The notes under the pieces: generated by a model | What the model was told of the DNA's origin: nothing | The model's database searches: none | What the model saw: the letters and a program-made list of their open reading frames with translations, nothing else | In this document: positions 1-6,328 of the stretch, piece by piece | Layout: each line of letters starts with the position of its first letter | How positions within the stretch are numbered: position 1 is the stretch's first letter | Assembly (NCBI GenBank): GCA_945901965.1 | Contig: CAMDMN010000088.1 | Span: 1-8,030 of the forward strand | Source of the DNA: Legionella genomosp. 1 | GTDB taxonomy: Bacteria; Pseudomonadota; Gammaproteobacteria; Legionellales; Legionellaceae | Length of the DNA: 8,030 nucleotides | Direction: 5' to 3' | Position numbers and translations under genes: made by a program

Positions 1-41
1 TGCTCTTTGGGCAATGAAATGGATAATTTTAGTGATTGCAT
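1..41 (-). CDS. Start of a possible ribbon-helix-helix (ParD/CopG-like) antitoxin, partial
   Basis: A minus-strand reading frame starts with ATG at 41-39 and leaves the window after 13 codons, reading MQSLKLSISLPKE. A strong Shine-Dalgarno sequence, GGAGGG, lies at 50-45 just upstream. The pattern K-L-S-I-S-L-P-K-E is what the N-terminal beta strand of ribbon-helix-helix antitoxins (ParD, CopG and relatives) usually looks like; in that family the strand pairs in a dimer and reads the operator DNA. A palindrome upstream (59-95) would fit an autoregulated operator. The function is inferred from 13 residues and the context, so it is tentative. A toxin gene, if present, would lie to the left, outside the window. 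The competing plus-strand frame 1-90 has no visible start and is less convincing. Confidence 0.4.
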   Translation of the reverse strand, partial: MQSLKLSISLPKE

Positions 42-58
42 GATCCCTCCAAAAACAA

Positions 59-95
59 CTACCTTTTATACTACCAATAGTAGTACATAAGGTAG
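59..95. promoter_or_regulatory. Imperfect palindrome, possible operator/promoter of the left-edge gene
   Basis: The arms 59-74 and 80-95 pair at 14 of 16 positions around a five-base loop (75-79), with mismatches at 66/88 and 68/86. Read on the minus strand, a TATAAA-like -10 box (70-65) falls inside the palindrome and would start transcription roughly 15 bases before the ATG at 41. Binding a dimeric regulator over its own -10 box is typical of antitoxin autoregulation. No good -35 box is visible. A hairpin role in RNA is possible instead, but no run of T follows that would make it an intrinsic terminator. Confidence 0.35.
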
Positions 96-181
96 ATTTT
101 ATGATTGATATGGGAGTTTTCCAATAAAATGACTGAATTACTGTTCTTATTATAAACACAGAGATATAGAGATCATAAATC

Positions 182-263
182 GTAGGCTGGTTAGCGCGCT
201 AGCGATAACCGGGAAACACCATTAAAGATAACCCGGTTATCGCTGCCGCGCTAACCAGGCTAC
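182..263. repeat. Paired palindromic repeat, REP-like family B (BIME-like)
   Basis: Two 32-base units, 182-213 forward and 232-263 inverted, are 29/32 identical as reverse complements and are separated by an 18-base spacer. Each starts with GTAG when read from its outer end, followed by an imperfect palindrome whose stem is CTGGTTA with TAACCGG. This matches the architecture of REP sequences (GTAG head plus hairpin) in inverted pairs. The pair lies 4 bases past the dus stop codon on the downstream side and could protect or end that transcript. Its sequence is unrelated to the other REP family in this window. It is likely mobilised in trans by a RAYT-type transposase not present here. Confidence 0.7.
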
Positions 264-274
264 TATTGCTACTA

Positions 275-1234
275 TCACACTACTAACTTACAAAAACTCT
301 CAATTTCTCTTAAATTTTTTAATTTATAAAAATCTTGTAGTTGCGGCTCGGTCAGTGACTTCCCAAAATAATACCGCACCAAAGATTTAGATTGTAAAAC
401 TGCCTGATGTTCGCTTTCAAGAGTTGCCAATCCTTCTAAATGCGTAATAAAACAATCTATTTTTGTGCTATCTAATATTTCAATTTGAAGTTCTTGCGGT
501 GAAAGTAATTTTTGATATAACCATGGCTTCCCACAACCTGCTCGTGCAATCATAAATGCATCACATCCTGTTATGTCATGAGCATTAGCTAGGGTATTAA
601 TACAGCTAAGTGAGCCATTTGCGATTACAGGTATTGCAACTGAAGCTTTAATTCGAGCTATTTGCTCTAAATTACAAAGAACATCATAACCATCCCGCCA
701 GTTTCGACCATGCACAATAATTGCATCAACGCCCTCGCCCTCAAGAACTTTAACTAGTTGAATATCACGCTCATCACCAAAAATACGTATTTTAACCGTC
801 AAAGGAATATTTATAGCGTGGCGCACTGCTTTAATTATCGTAGCAAGCTTGGTTAGATCTTCAAGCAAAGCGCTTCCCGCTCCTTTTTTACGGATTTTAG
901 TTTTAGGACAACCGCAATTAATATCAATTAAATCAGCACCCATCCCCTCTAATTTAATAGCCGCCGCTGCCATAATTAACGGATCTGTTCCTGAAATCTG
1001 ATAACTAAGTGTTTTTTCCTTAAGTCCTCGAAATAAGTAACGTGAATTAGCTTTATGTTTATGTAATATATCATGTGCTGAAACCATTTCAGAAACACAA
1101 AATGCTGGCGGGATAAATTGATAATATAATTGCCGAAAAGGCGCCGCGCTATAGCCTGCAAGAGGGCCTTGAATTAAGCGGTTAGCAAATTTCTTTTTGC
1201 CTATGTTAAATGGCTCATTTAAAAATGTATACAT
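275..1234 (-). CDS. tRNA-dihydrouridine synthase (Dus family)
   Basis: This 319-residue cytoplasmic flavoenzyme reduces specific uridines in the tRNA D-loop or nearby to dihydrouridine, using FMN and NADPH. Visible family signatures, in order, are GPLAGYSAAPFR (23-34), the Q-I-S-G-T-D-P strand (79-85), D-I-N-C-G-C-P (104-110) with the catalytic cysteine expected at C109, K148 in T-V-K-I-R, V-H-G-R (174-177), I-P-V-I-A-N-G-S (201-208), the FMN phosphate-site region I-A-R-A-G (229-233), and a C-terminal helical tail from about 250. The length matches DusB/DusC (about 315-320). The GAGSALL stretch (118-124) resembles DusB, but other motifs diverge, so I do not assign a paralogue. A second cysteine, C107, replaces the usual hydrophobic residue. 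The ATG at 1234 has no clear Shine-Dalgarno sequence, but no better in-frame start precedes the conserved N-terminus. The gene stands alone and is not paired with fis as dusB is in E. coli. Confidence 0.92.
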   Translation of the reverse strand: MYTFLNEPFNIGKKKFANRLIQGPLAGYSAAPFRQLYYQFIPPAFCVSEMVSAHDILHKHKANSRYLFRGLKEKTLSYQISGTDPLIMAAAAIKLEGMGADLIDINCGCPKTKIRKKGAGSALLEDLTKLATIIKAVRHAINIPLTVKIRIFGDERDIQLVKVLEGEGVDAIIVHGRNWRDGYDVLCNLEQIARIKASVAIPVIANGSLSCINTLANAHDITGCDAFMIARAGCGKPWLYQKLLSPQELQIEILDSTKIDCFITHLEGLATLESEHQAVLQSKSLVRYYFGKSLTEPQLQDFYKLKNLREIESFCKLVV

Positions 1235-1287
1235 TTATAGAATATTTATAGTTGTTGTTCGTTTAAGCTTATGCCATATTATCGCAT

Positions 1288-1419
1288 AGGACTTACGAAA
1301 GACATAAGTAACGTCATCCTGAACGAAGTGAAGGATCTCTCGAAATCGAAGGCCTGAGCTCTTTTTAGGAGATCCTTCACTTCGTTCAGGATGACGGAGT
1401 CTTGTTTTTCGTAAATCCT
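1288..1419. repeat. 132-bp inverted-repeat element (MITE-like) with perfect 28-bp arms
   Basis: Arms 1312-1339 and 1369-1396 are perfect 28-base inverted repeats around a 29-base loop. Outside them the symmetry continues: the 17 bases from 1288 match the reverse complement of the right end (up to 1419) at 15 positions (pattern AGGA-TTACGAAA-ACA). Translated on the minus strand the element gives the H-P-E-R-S-E-G ... F-V-Q-D-D pattern often seen in spurious annotations over this class of bacterial repeat. It fills most of the gap between two divergent genes, so its long hairpin could block read-through either way or supply promoter parts. There is no coding capacity, so any movement would need an enzyme supplied from elsewhere. 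Confidence 0.75.
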
Positions 1420-1481
1420 GGACCAATCTCTTCGTTAAAGACAATATTAGCGTTTTTCTTAAAGAGCTTAGGAGTCTTAAA

Positions 1482-1922
1482 ATGGATAAAGAGTTTCTTA
1501 GCGCTGTAGATCTTCTAAAAATAGCTGCTCAACATGCTTATTGCGCTGAACATTTATTACAACAAAACGCCGAATTAATCATAGAAAATCAAATTAGCAT
1601 AGACACACTTTTACCAATTTCAACTCTGATGCACCAAGCATTTGAGCTAACATTAAAAGCCTATTTACTCCATGAAAATCGTCAAATAGGGCAGTATAAA
1701 AATTTATTTGAATTAATCGAACTAAACTCAAATCTTGGTCTATCAGGCCATGAAATCCAACTTATCAATACCCTCTCCCGCAACCAAGCATATCGCAAAG
1801 GAATTGACTATAATCTTTGGAAAAACCGTGAGCAAGAACATGCTTTTTGCGCACAAATAATATCGTTATTTGCGCGGATACTAGAGCTCATGCCTTTAGA
1901 GTTACAATCTGATTATAATTAA
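1482..1922 (+). CDS. Small helical HEPN-like protein of unknown function
   Basis: This is a 146-residue, mostly alpha-helical soluble protein with no signal peptide. The ATG is supported by GGAG at 1471-1474, seven bases upstream. Helices are suggested at about 5-28, 43-66, 71-85, 88-101 and 117-138. The segment around M50-H51-Q52-A53-F54-E55-L56-T57-L58-K59-A60-Y61-L62 resembles the second helix of HEPN-fold proteins, in which such a segment precedes the turn to the third helix. Many HEPN proteins are RNases with an R-x4-6-H active site. The only nearby pair here is R116 and H120, with three intervening residues, so catalysis is doubtful. No nucleotidyltransferase partner gene is adjacent. 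The gene is convergent with lpoA and its stop codon overlaps the first copy of a 14-bp direct repeat. The fold assignment is by eye. Confidence 0.6.
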   Translation: MDKEFLSAVDLLKIAAQHAYCAEHLLQQNAELIIENQISIDTLLPISTLMHQAFELTLKAYLLHENRQIGQYKNLFELIELNSNLGLSGHEIQLINTLSRNQAYRKGIDYNLWKNREQEHAFCAQIISLFARILELMPLELQSDYN

Positions 1923-1996
1923 TTGTAACGATTAAGCACTGTTGGTGGGCACGCTATCGCTTTGCCCACCCTACGTTCACCGATTGTAACGATTAA
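1922..1996. repeat. 14-bp direct repeats bracketing a REP
   Basis: The 14-mer ATTGTAACGATTAA occurs exactly at 1922-1935 and again at 1983-1996. The 47 bases between them hold one REP unit and little else. The left copy touches the stop codon of the HEPN-like gene and the right copy contains the lpoA stop codon (TTA at 1993-1995 on the plus strand). The arrangement looks like a target-site duplication made when the REP arrived, or a short duplication at a repair event. Confidence 0.7.
1944..1974 (-). repeat. REP-like palindrome, family A, single copy
   Basis: Read on the minus strand this 31-base unit starts with GTAG and forms a hairpin with the 8-bp stem GGTGGGCA/TGCCCACC. It is identical over all 31 bases to the copy at 4728-4758. 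It lies between the convergent 3' ends of the HEPN-like gene and lpoA, where it may act as a transcript-end structure for both. Confidence 0.8.
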
Positions 1997-3792
1997 ACGG
2001 ACGGCTTATCACCCATCTTAACTGCTATTCCCTGCTTAAATTGTCCCCAATCAAGGATCCGTGCTATTTTTTGTGAATTAGTTAAATAAATAACGCCAGA
2101 TTTATCATTAACACCAATGGCAGGAAATAATAATAACTGATTTAACTGGGTTAAAAGGGTAAAACTATCCATACCCAAGGCATATAAACGATTATAACTA
2201 TTTAGTTGCTCAGGCCAATTTCGACTACCAGTTTGATGACTGAAAACCCACGGTAAATCACAAAATATTATACCATCTAGATCTTTATCTTTCGTAGCAT
2301 CAGCAACGCCTGAATAAACCGAAGATGTCGCATAAACAGGCACGTCACCTGCATAATAATATTTTAAAAGCGGCATAATTTCTCTGGCTTTTGAAGGATA
2401 AGCTACAAGAAAAATCACATCAAAATCTTGTCGCCGACTTGGGGTAGTTTGAAGGCCTATCAATTTTTTGAAAGCTTTACCGTTAGACTCACTATCAGAT
2501 ATTTTCAAAAAATTACGCATGCTTTTATTAAGATCATCATTTGAACCATAATGAAGCGCATCAATTATGTATCCACCATTAGCACCCCATTGATTAGCAA
2601 AGGCTAAACGCAGATCTTCACCCCAAGGTCCTTCGGGCACAATAACTAAGGCTTTTGAAAAACCATTTTTTCTTGCTTTAGTAGCTACCTGGCGTGCTTC
2701 ACTAATTGGTGACAAACCAAATTGATAAGCATGAGGTGCCGGGGTTTTATCAACGTCATTTAATAACAAAGTCGGCACAGGATGATTAATTCCCGCGATT
2801 TTTGTTACATTTGCTTTATCAAGAGGCCCTACAACAAAATTTGCCCCCTCAGCCAATGCTTGGCTATATAAATCTTCAATCTTTGTGGCATTAGTATCAT
2901 AAGAAAGTACTTTAGGAGCAACAGGCATACGTGCCTCCTTTAACGCCGCCAAAAAGCCATCTTTTATTGCTTCCCCAGGCCCCATTAATTGTCCTGTAAG
3001 TGGCAATAATAATGCTATTTGTTTCGGTTGCGAATAAAGATTTTCTCCGTTAAGTGATGAAGATAAAATAAAATTACCAGGGTGGCTCGGATAATGATCC
3101 TGCCAACGCTCAATTTGAGAAAGCATAGAAGCTGGATCTAAGTAATTTTTACGTGCAATTAACGCTAATTGCATCCATCCTTCTAATATAGAATCAGGAG
3201 TTGCCTCAAGAGCTATCGTACTAAGCTCAGCTACTGGCATTTTGGTTAAAATAAGCCATAATGCGCGCCGATTATTATCTTTTGAAATATCATCAGGTAA
3301 AATACTCTCAAGCTTAATTCGCTCAACCAAAGCCTCTTTACTATTTCCTATTTCTTGATAAGCAAGGGCAAGGATTTCATGATACTGGGCTTGATAATAA
3401 ATTGGCTCGTTTTTTAAATCATCTATCTTAGAAAGTTTAAGAATCGCAAATTTTGGCTGCTCATTAATTAAATCTATTTTTGCTAATAATATTTTTTTTT
3501 CATTATTAAGATCTATCGGTAAATCGTTTAATTTTGATAAAATTGTAAGTGCATCATGCCACCTAGCTTCATAAATTAATCTTCCGGCGGCTGTTATAAG
3601 AAGAGATTGTTGCTCAACACCAGTTTGATTTTTTGCCAAGTCTAGGTATGCTTTAGCTGACATGGTATAAGGACTATTTAAGGGTTGATTTACATACTTT
3701 TGTACATCAGCTGCCGCAATATTGCTAAAGGGCACAAATAAGCATGCACAAAATAATAATAATGACTTTATTGAACGATAATTTATTAACAT
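1993..3792 (-). CDS. lpoA: Penicillin-binding protein activator LpoA (LppC family)
   Basis: LpoA stimulates the bifunctional peptidoglycan synthase PBP1A from the periplasmic side. The preferred start is the ATG at 3792-3790 (599 residues); an upstream TTG at 3810 would add six residues with no benefit to the signal peptide. Residues 1-28 form a signal peptide (basic start, hydrophobic core L-L-L-F-C-A-C-L-F-V-P-F, then S-N-I-A-A-A before D). Residues about 40-240 are a helical TPR-like domain. Residues about 257-599 form the LppC domain with a periplasmic-binding-protein fold: Q-I-A-L-L-L-P-L-T-G near 258-267, D-G-F-L-A-A-L, V-V-G-P-L near 320, R-R-Q-D-F-D near 453-458, and R-L-Y-A-L-G-M-D near 535-542. 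It is shorter than the E. coli protein (about 678) but otherwise complete. No canonical lipobox is seen: the two cysteines lie inside the hydrophobic core, and A-A-A before D looks like a signal peptidase I site. It is divergent from rsmI, as in E. coli. Confidence 0.88.
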   Translation of the reverse strand: MLINYRSIKSLLLFCACLFVPFSNIAAADVQKYVNQPLNSPYTMSAKAYLDLAKNQTGVEQQSLLITAAGRLIYEARWHDALTILSKLNDLPIDLNNEKKILLAKIDLINEQPKFAILKLSKIDDLKNEPIYYQAQYHEILALAYQEIGNSKEALVERIKLESILPDDISKDNNRRALWLILTKMPVAELSTIALEATPDSILEGWMQLALIARKNYLDPASMLSQIERWQDHYPSHPGNFILSSSLNGENLYSQPKQIALLLPLTGQLMGPGEAIKDGFLAALKEARMPVAPKVLSYDTNATKIEDLYSQALAEGANFVVGPLDKANVTKIAGINHPVPTLLLNDVDKTPAPHAYQFGLSPISEARQVATKARKNGFSKALVIVPEGPWGEDLRLAFANQWGANGGYIIDALHYGSNDDLNKSMRNFLKISDSESNGKAFKKLIGLQTTPSRRQDFDVIFLVAYPSKAREIMPLLKYYYAGDVPVYATSSVYSGVADATKDKDLDGIIFCDLPWVFSHQTGSRNWPEQLNSYNRLYALGMDSFTLLTQLNQLLLFPAIGVNDKSGVIYLTNSQKIARILDWGQFKQGIAVKMGDKPSV

Positions 3793-3800
3793 ATTAGGCC

Positions 3801-3806
3801 TATATA
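3801..3806. promoter_or_regulatory. Possible shared -10 element between lpoA and rsmI
   Basis: The start codons of lpoA (3792) and rsmI (3834) are only 41 bases apart. The self-complementary TATATA at 3801-3806 could serve as the -10 box for rsmI on the plus strand, giving a leader of about 20 bases, or for promoters in both directions. No convincing -35 box is visible at standard spacing, so the lpoA promoter may instead lie inside the start of rsmI. The call rests on position and sequence alone. Confidence 0.25.
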
Positions 3807-3833
3807 CCAAGATCTAATGCAAGAGGATAAACT

Positions 3834-4682
3834 ATGACGGACAGATCAGCAACAACTGCAGGGATCCTTTACATAGTTGCCACCCCAATTGGCAATCGTG
3901 AAGATATAACTTTACGAGCTATAAGTACCTTACAATCTGTAGATTTTATTCTTGCAGAAGACACACGTCACTCAGGACAACTATTATCACATTTTAATAT
4001 AAAAAAACCCTTAATCTCTTTACATGCACATAATGAGGCGAGTAAAAATGATCATATTATTGATCTCTTAAATAAAGGTCAATCTTGCGCTTTAATTAGT
4101 GATGCCGGTACCCCTTTAATAAGTGACCCTGGTTTTTTACTAGTCAGAGCTGCTCGTAATTTAAATATTGACGTTGTCCCAATTCCTGGGGCATCGGCAC
4201 TAATTACAGCCTTATCTGCAGCAGGTGTTGCTGCTGATACCTTTACTTTTAGTGGTTTTTTACCAGCGAAACATTTAAATCGCGTAGAAAAACTTAAATC
4301 GCTTGCAAATATAAAACATACTCTTATATTTTATGAATCAACTCATAGGATTATTGAAAGTATCGAAGATATTGCTCTTGTTTTCGGAGAGGAATGTGAA
4401 CTTTTATTAGCAAAAGAATTAACTAAAACCTTTGAAAAATTTATTTTAAGCTCTTGTAAAGATGTAAAAACGTGGCTATTAAGCGATATTAATCATTGCA
4501 AAGGCGAATTTGTCTTAATCATCCCGCCACAACAAGAAGAAGCTAAACCAGAAGAAGACACCCACGTTCTTAAAACTTTGCTCGCGGAATTACCATTAAA
4601 ACAAGCGGTTAAAATTGCAACCACATTAACTGGCGGTAATAAAAACGAACTTTATAAATTAGCTTTGTCATTGCAATCGTAG
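3834..4682 (+). CDS. rsmI: 16S rRNA (cytidine(1402)-2'-O)-methyltransferase RsmI
   Basis: RsmI uses S-adenosylmethionine to methylate the ribose of C1402 in the decoding centre of 16S rRNA, acting in the cytoplasm on the 30S subunit. The 282-residue protein has the expected series of motifs: A-T-P-I-G-N (16-21) with D24, A-E-D-T-R-H (41-46), S-D-A-G-T-P-L-I-S-D-P-G (89-100), P-G-A-S-A (118-122), S-G-F-L-P (140-144), F-Y-E-S-T-H-R-I (166-173, with T where P is usual), K-E-L-T-K-T-F-E (194-201) and K-G-E-F-V-L-I-I (223-230). A small C-terminal helical domain follows, ending in G-N-K-N-E-L-Y-K-L-A-L. The length matches E. coli RsmI (286). The start has the Shine-Dalgarno AAGAGG at 3821-3826, seven bases before the ATG. 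The TAG stop codon is part of the GTAG head of a REP repeat. Confidence 0.96.
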   Translation: MTDRSATTAGILYIVATPIGNREDITLRAISTLQSVDFILAEDTRHSGQLLSHFNIKKPLISLHAHNEASKNDHIIDLLNKGQSCALISDAGTPLISDPGFLLVRAARNLNIDVVPIPGASALITALSAAGVAADTFTFSGFLPAKHLNRVEKLKSLANIKHTLIFYESTHRIIESIEDIALVFGEECELLLAKELTKTFEKFILSSCKDVKTWLLSDINHCKGEFVLIIPPQQEEAKPEEDTHVLKTLLAELPLKQAVKIATTLTGGNKNELYKLALSLQS

Positions 4683-4713
4683 GGTGGGCAAAGGAGTTTA
4701 CGACGTGCCCACC
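4679..4713 (+). repeat. REP-like palindrome, family A, forward copy
   Basis: GTAG at 4679-4682 is followed by the stem GGTGGGCA (4683-4690), a 15-base loop region and the closing arm TGCCCACC (4706-4713). The first 15 bases match the inverted copy at 4728-4758, but the loop differs, so it is a sub-variant like the Y/Z types of E. coli REPs. The head overlaps the rsmI stop codon. Confidence 0.8.
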
Positions 4714-4727
4714 AACAATGTGGAACT

Positions 4728-4758
4728 GGTGGGCACGCTATCGCTTTGCCCACCCTAC
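4728..4758 (-). repeat. REP-like palindrome, family A, inverted copy
   Basis: This unit is identical over 31 bases to 1944-1974. With the forward copy 14 bases upstream it makes an inverted REP pair (BIME-like): the outer arms GTAGGGTGGGCAAAG and CTTTGCCCACCCTAC can pair into one long hairpin, or each unit can fold alone. It lies between the convergent ends of rsmI and the 489-residue gene. Confidence 0.8.
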
Positions 4759-4768
4759 TAATCTATAG

Positions 4769-4778
4769 TGTGCCCACC
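4769..4778. repeat. Remnant of a third family A REP
   Basis: The bases TGTGCCCACC repeat the closing arm of the family A REP just beyond the inverted copy, but no matching opening arm follows. It looks like a half-unit left by decay or incomplete duplication. It lies 11 bases beyond the 3' end of the 489-residue gene. Confidence 0.4.
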
Positions 4779-4788
4779 ATAAGCTTTA

Positions 4789-6258
4789 TCAAATAACCGC
4801 CGATACCCTGTCAGATATATCAGATCGCTCATTTCCAATAGCAGGAGCAGCAGGTAATTTTTTAGCAACTCCATGAACATATTCATAGCCAATATATACA
4901 GCTGTTAATACCAATGCTGCGGGCCAACTGGTTGCAAATGCTGATACTATAAAAAATGGCATTACTATATTTTTACCAAAGGAAAAGAAAAAGTCATTAC
5001 GCGCTGTGTTGAAAAGCTCTTGGGCTTTGTCTTTTCTATCCGCACCTTTAGACTCCTCGTGCATTAAATGTAAGGCTGCCTCTCTATATTTACCATAAGT
5101 CCCTGCAGTAACATACATAGCAACTGCTATGGTACAACAAAAGAAACAAATTGCTGGTGTTGCAGGAGTTGCTAAAATAAAAGATGCCGTAAAACCGATG
5201 GTTAATATTGTGGCCGCTGCAGCGCTAAACATTAAACTTGCATTAGATTTTTGAAAATTACATTCAAGTAAAGCTAATTGCTCTTCTAATACTTCAATCT
5301 GTTTAGCATCTGTTCTGCATCTAATTATTTCTGCATTTAACTGAGATTTTTTTAAAAGATAATCTTTTTCAACTATACATCGTTGATACATTACTAATGA
5401 AAAATCAAAAATTAAAAATCCCACGGTAAGCCAATTAGCGGCGGCTGCTGAAATTTGTGAAATTCCTGGATAATTAGTTACGAAATTTACCGTTCCCCAA
5501 GCAATGTCATTTAACATTATAATATGACGCTTATCTACCTCATGAAAAAACCTAGTCTTCATATCTGTATTTGATTGCATGAATGTATGTTTAAGCACAA
5601 GACCTGTATTGATCATTAAACGCGTCGCAAAAAGACCTACGCTCAATATATTAAATATAGGAGCAGGAGAATTAAGAACCGCAACCATCCCATCAACATC
5701 AACAGGAGAACCTGATAATTTACTTAAGGTTTCAATCCACTTGATTTCTTCAGCAAAAAGAAGAAATTGTTTAAGCGTCAAACGACAAAAAGCATAATTA
5801 ATTCGATTCAAATTTACATAACCTAACCAATTACGGATCTTTGTAGTATGAAATGGAGTGCTAGCTAAATCTTTAAGATCATCACTTATACTTTTATTTA
5901 AAGCTTTTAAAAAATTATCTTCATCTTTTGGAAGTTCTTGACCATCACAACGCTTTTTTAGATCATCAGATAATTTACTATATTTATTAGCCGCAATACT
6001 ATTTCCATATGCTAAATAATAATTTTTCATCATTAAACAACAATAAAAACAATAGAACCAAAATTCTTCTCTATCTTCGCCATGTTTTTTAAGGGCTGTA
6101 AATAACTGATTAAATTCTTCTTCAATAAGCATTAAATTAGATGATAAAAACTCATATTGTTTTTGTGCCGCGATTTCTACAGTTCTAGTTGTATTGTCTC
6201 TGCCTATTGCAAAAAAAGCTTGCCTGTCAGTATTAAATGCATCATATGAAGCAACCAT
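4789..6258 (-). CDS. Membrane and coiled-coil protein of unknown function
   Basis: I do not recognise this 489-residue protein. It has no N-terminal signal peptide. The first 180 residues are soluble, helical and charged, with an aromatic/cysteine-rich patch at about 67-83 (F-W-F-Y-C-F-Y-C-C). Hydrophobic segments that could span a membrane lie at about 201-222 (weaker), 272-291, 341-363, 367-387 and 430-459 (long enough for one or two passes). Residues about 295-336 are charged and heptad-like, a probable coiled coil. The tail (470-489) is polar and ends in V-I. Soluble N-terminus, internal coiled coil and clustered membrane helices is a layout common among Legionella and Coxiella type IV secretion effectors, but this is only a resemblance. 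The ATG at 6258 has a weak GGA seven bases upstream. The gene sits alone between rsmI and mnmE with repeats on each side. Confidence 0.75.
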   Translation of the reverse strand: MVASYDAFNTDRQAFFAIGRDNTTRTVEIAAQKQYEFLSSNLMLIEEEFNQLFTALKKHGEDREEFWFYCFYCCLMMKNYYLAYGNSIAANKYSKLSDDLKKRCDGQELPKDEDNFLKALNKSISDDLKDLASTPFHTTKIRNWLGYVNLNRINYAFCRLTLKQFLLFAEEIKWIETLSKLSGSPVDVDGMVAVLNSPAPIFNILSVGLFATRLMINTGLVLKHTFMQSNTDMKTRFFHEVDKRHIIMLNDIAWGTVNFVTNYPGISQISAAAANWLTVGFLIFDFSLVMYQRCIVEKDYLLKKSQLNAEIIRCRTDAKQIEVLEEQLALLECNFQKSNASLMFSAAAATILTIGFTASFILATPATPAICFFCCTIAVAMYVTAGTYGKYREAALHLMHEESKGADRKDKAQELFNTARNDFFFSFGKNIVMPFFIVSAFATSWPAALVLTAVYIGYEYVHGVAKKLPAAPAIGNERSDISDRVSAVI

Positions 6259-6328
6259 AATTTAATCCAAAATATTAAGACTAAGTATAGGGCAAAATTA
6301 CATATACTAGATTAAATTTTAGATGATC

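Noticed and set aside
1..90. A plus-strand frame open from the left edge to a TAA at 88-90
   Set aside because: It has no start in view and no recognisable sequence, and it conflicts with the minus-strand start that has a strong ribosome-binding site.
182..263. CRISPR-like repeat-spacer structure
   Set aside because: There are only two units, in inverted rather than direct orientation, so this is a palindromic repeat pair.
976..1161. A 61-codon minus-strand frame inside dus
   Set aside because: It overlaps conserved dus coding sequence in another frame and has no family features.
1235..1444. A 69-codon minus-strand reading frame with an H-P-E-R-S-E-G / F-V-Q-D-D pattern
   Set aside because: It is a translation of the inverted-repeat element, a well-known artefact pattern, with no plausible protein of its own.
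5579..5797. A 72-codon plus-strand frame inside the 489-residue gene
   Set aside because: It is antisense to a longer frame, has no clear ribosome-binding site and no recognisable motifs.
6271..6279. CTTAATATT on the minus strand, resembling half of the PmrA-binding consensus of Legionella/Coxiella
   Set aside because: Only one half-site is present, it lies 12 bases from the start codon, and such 9-mers are common by chance in AT-rich DNA.
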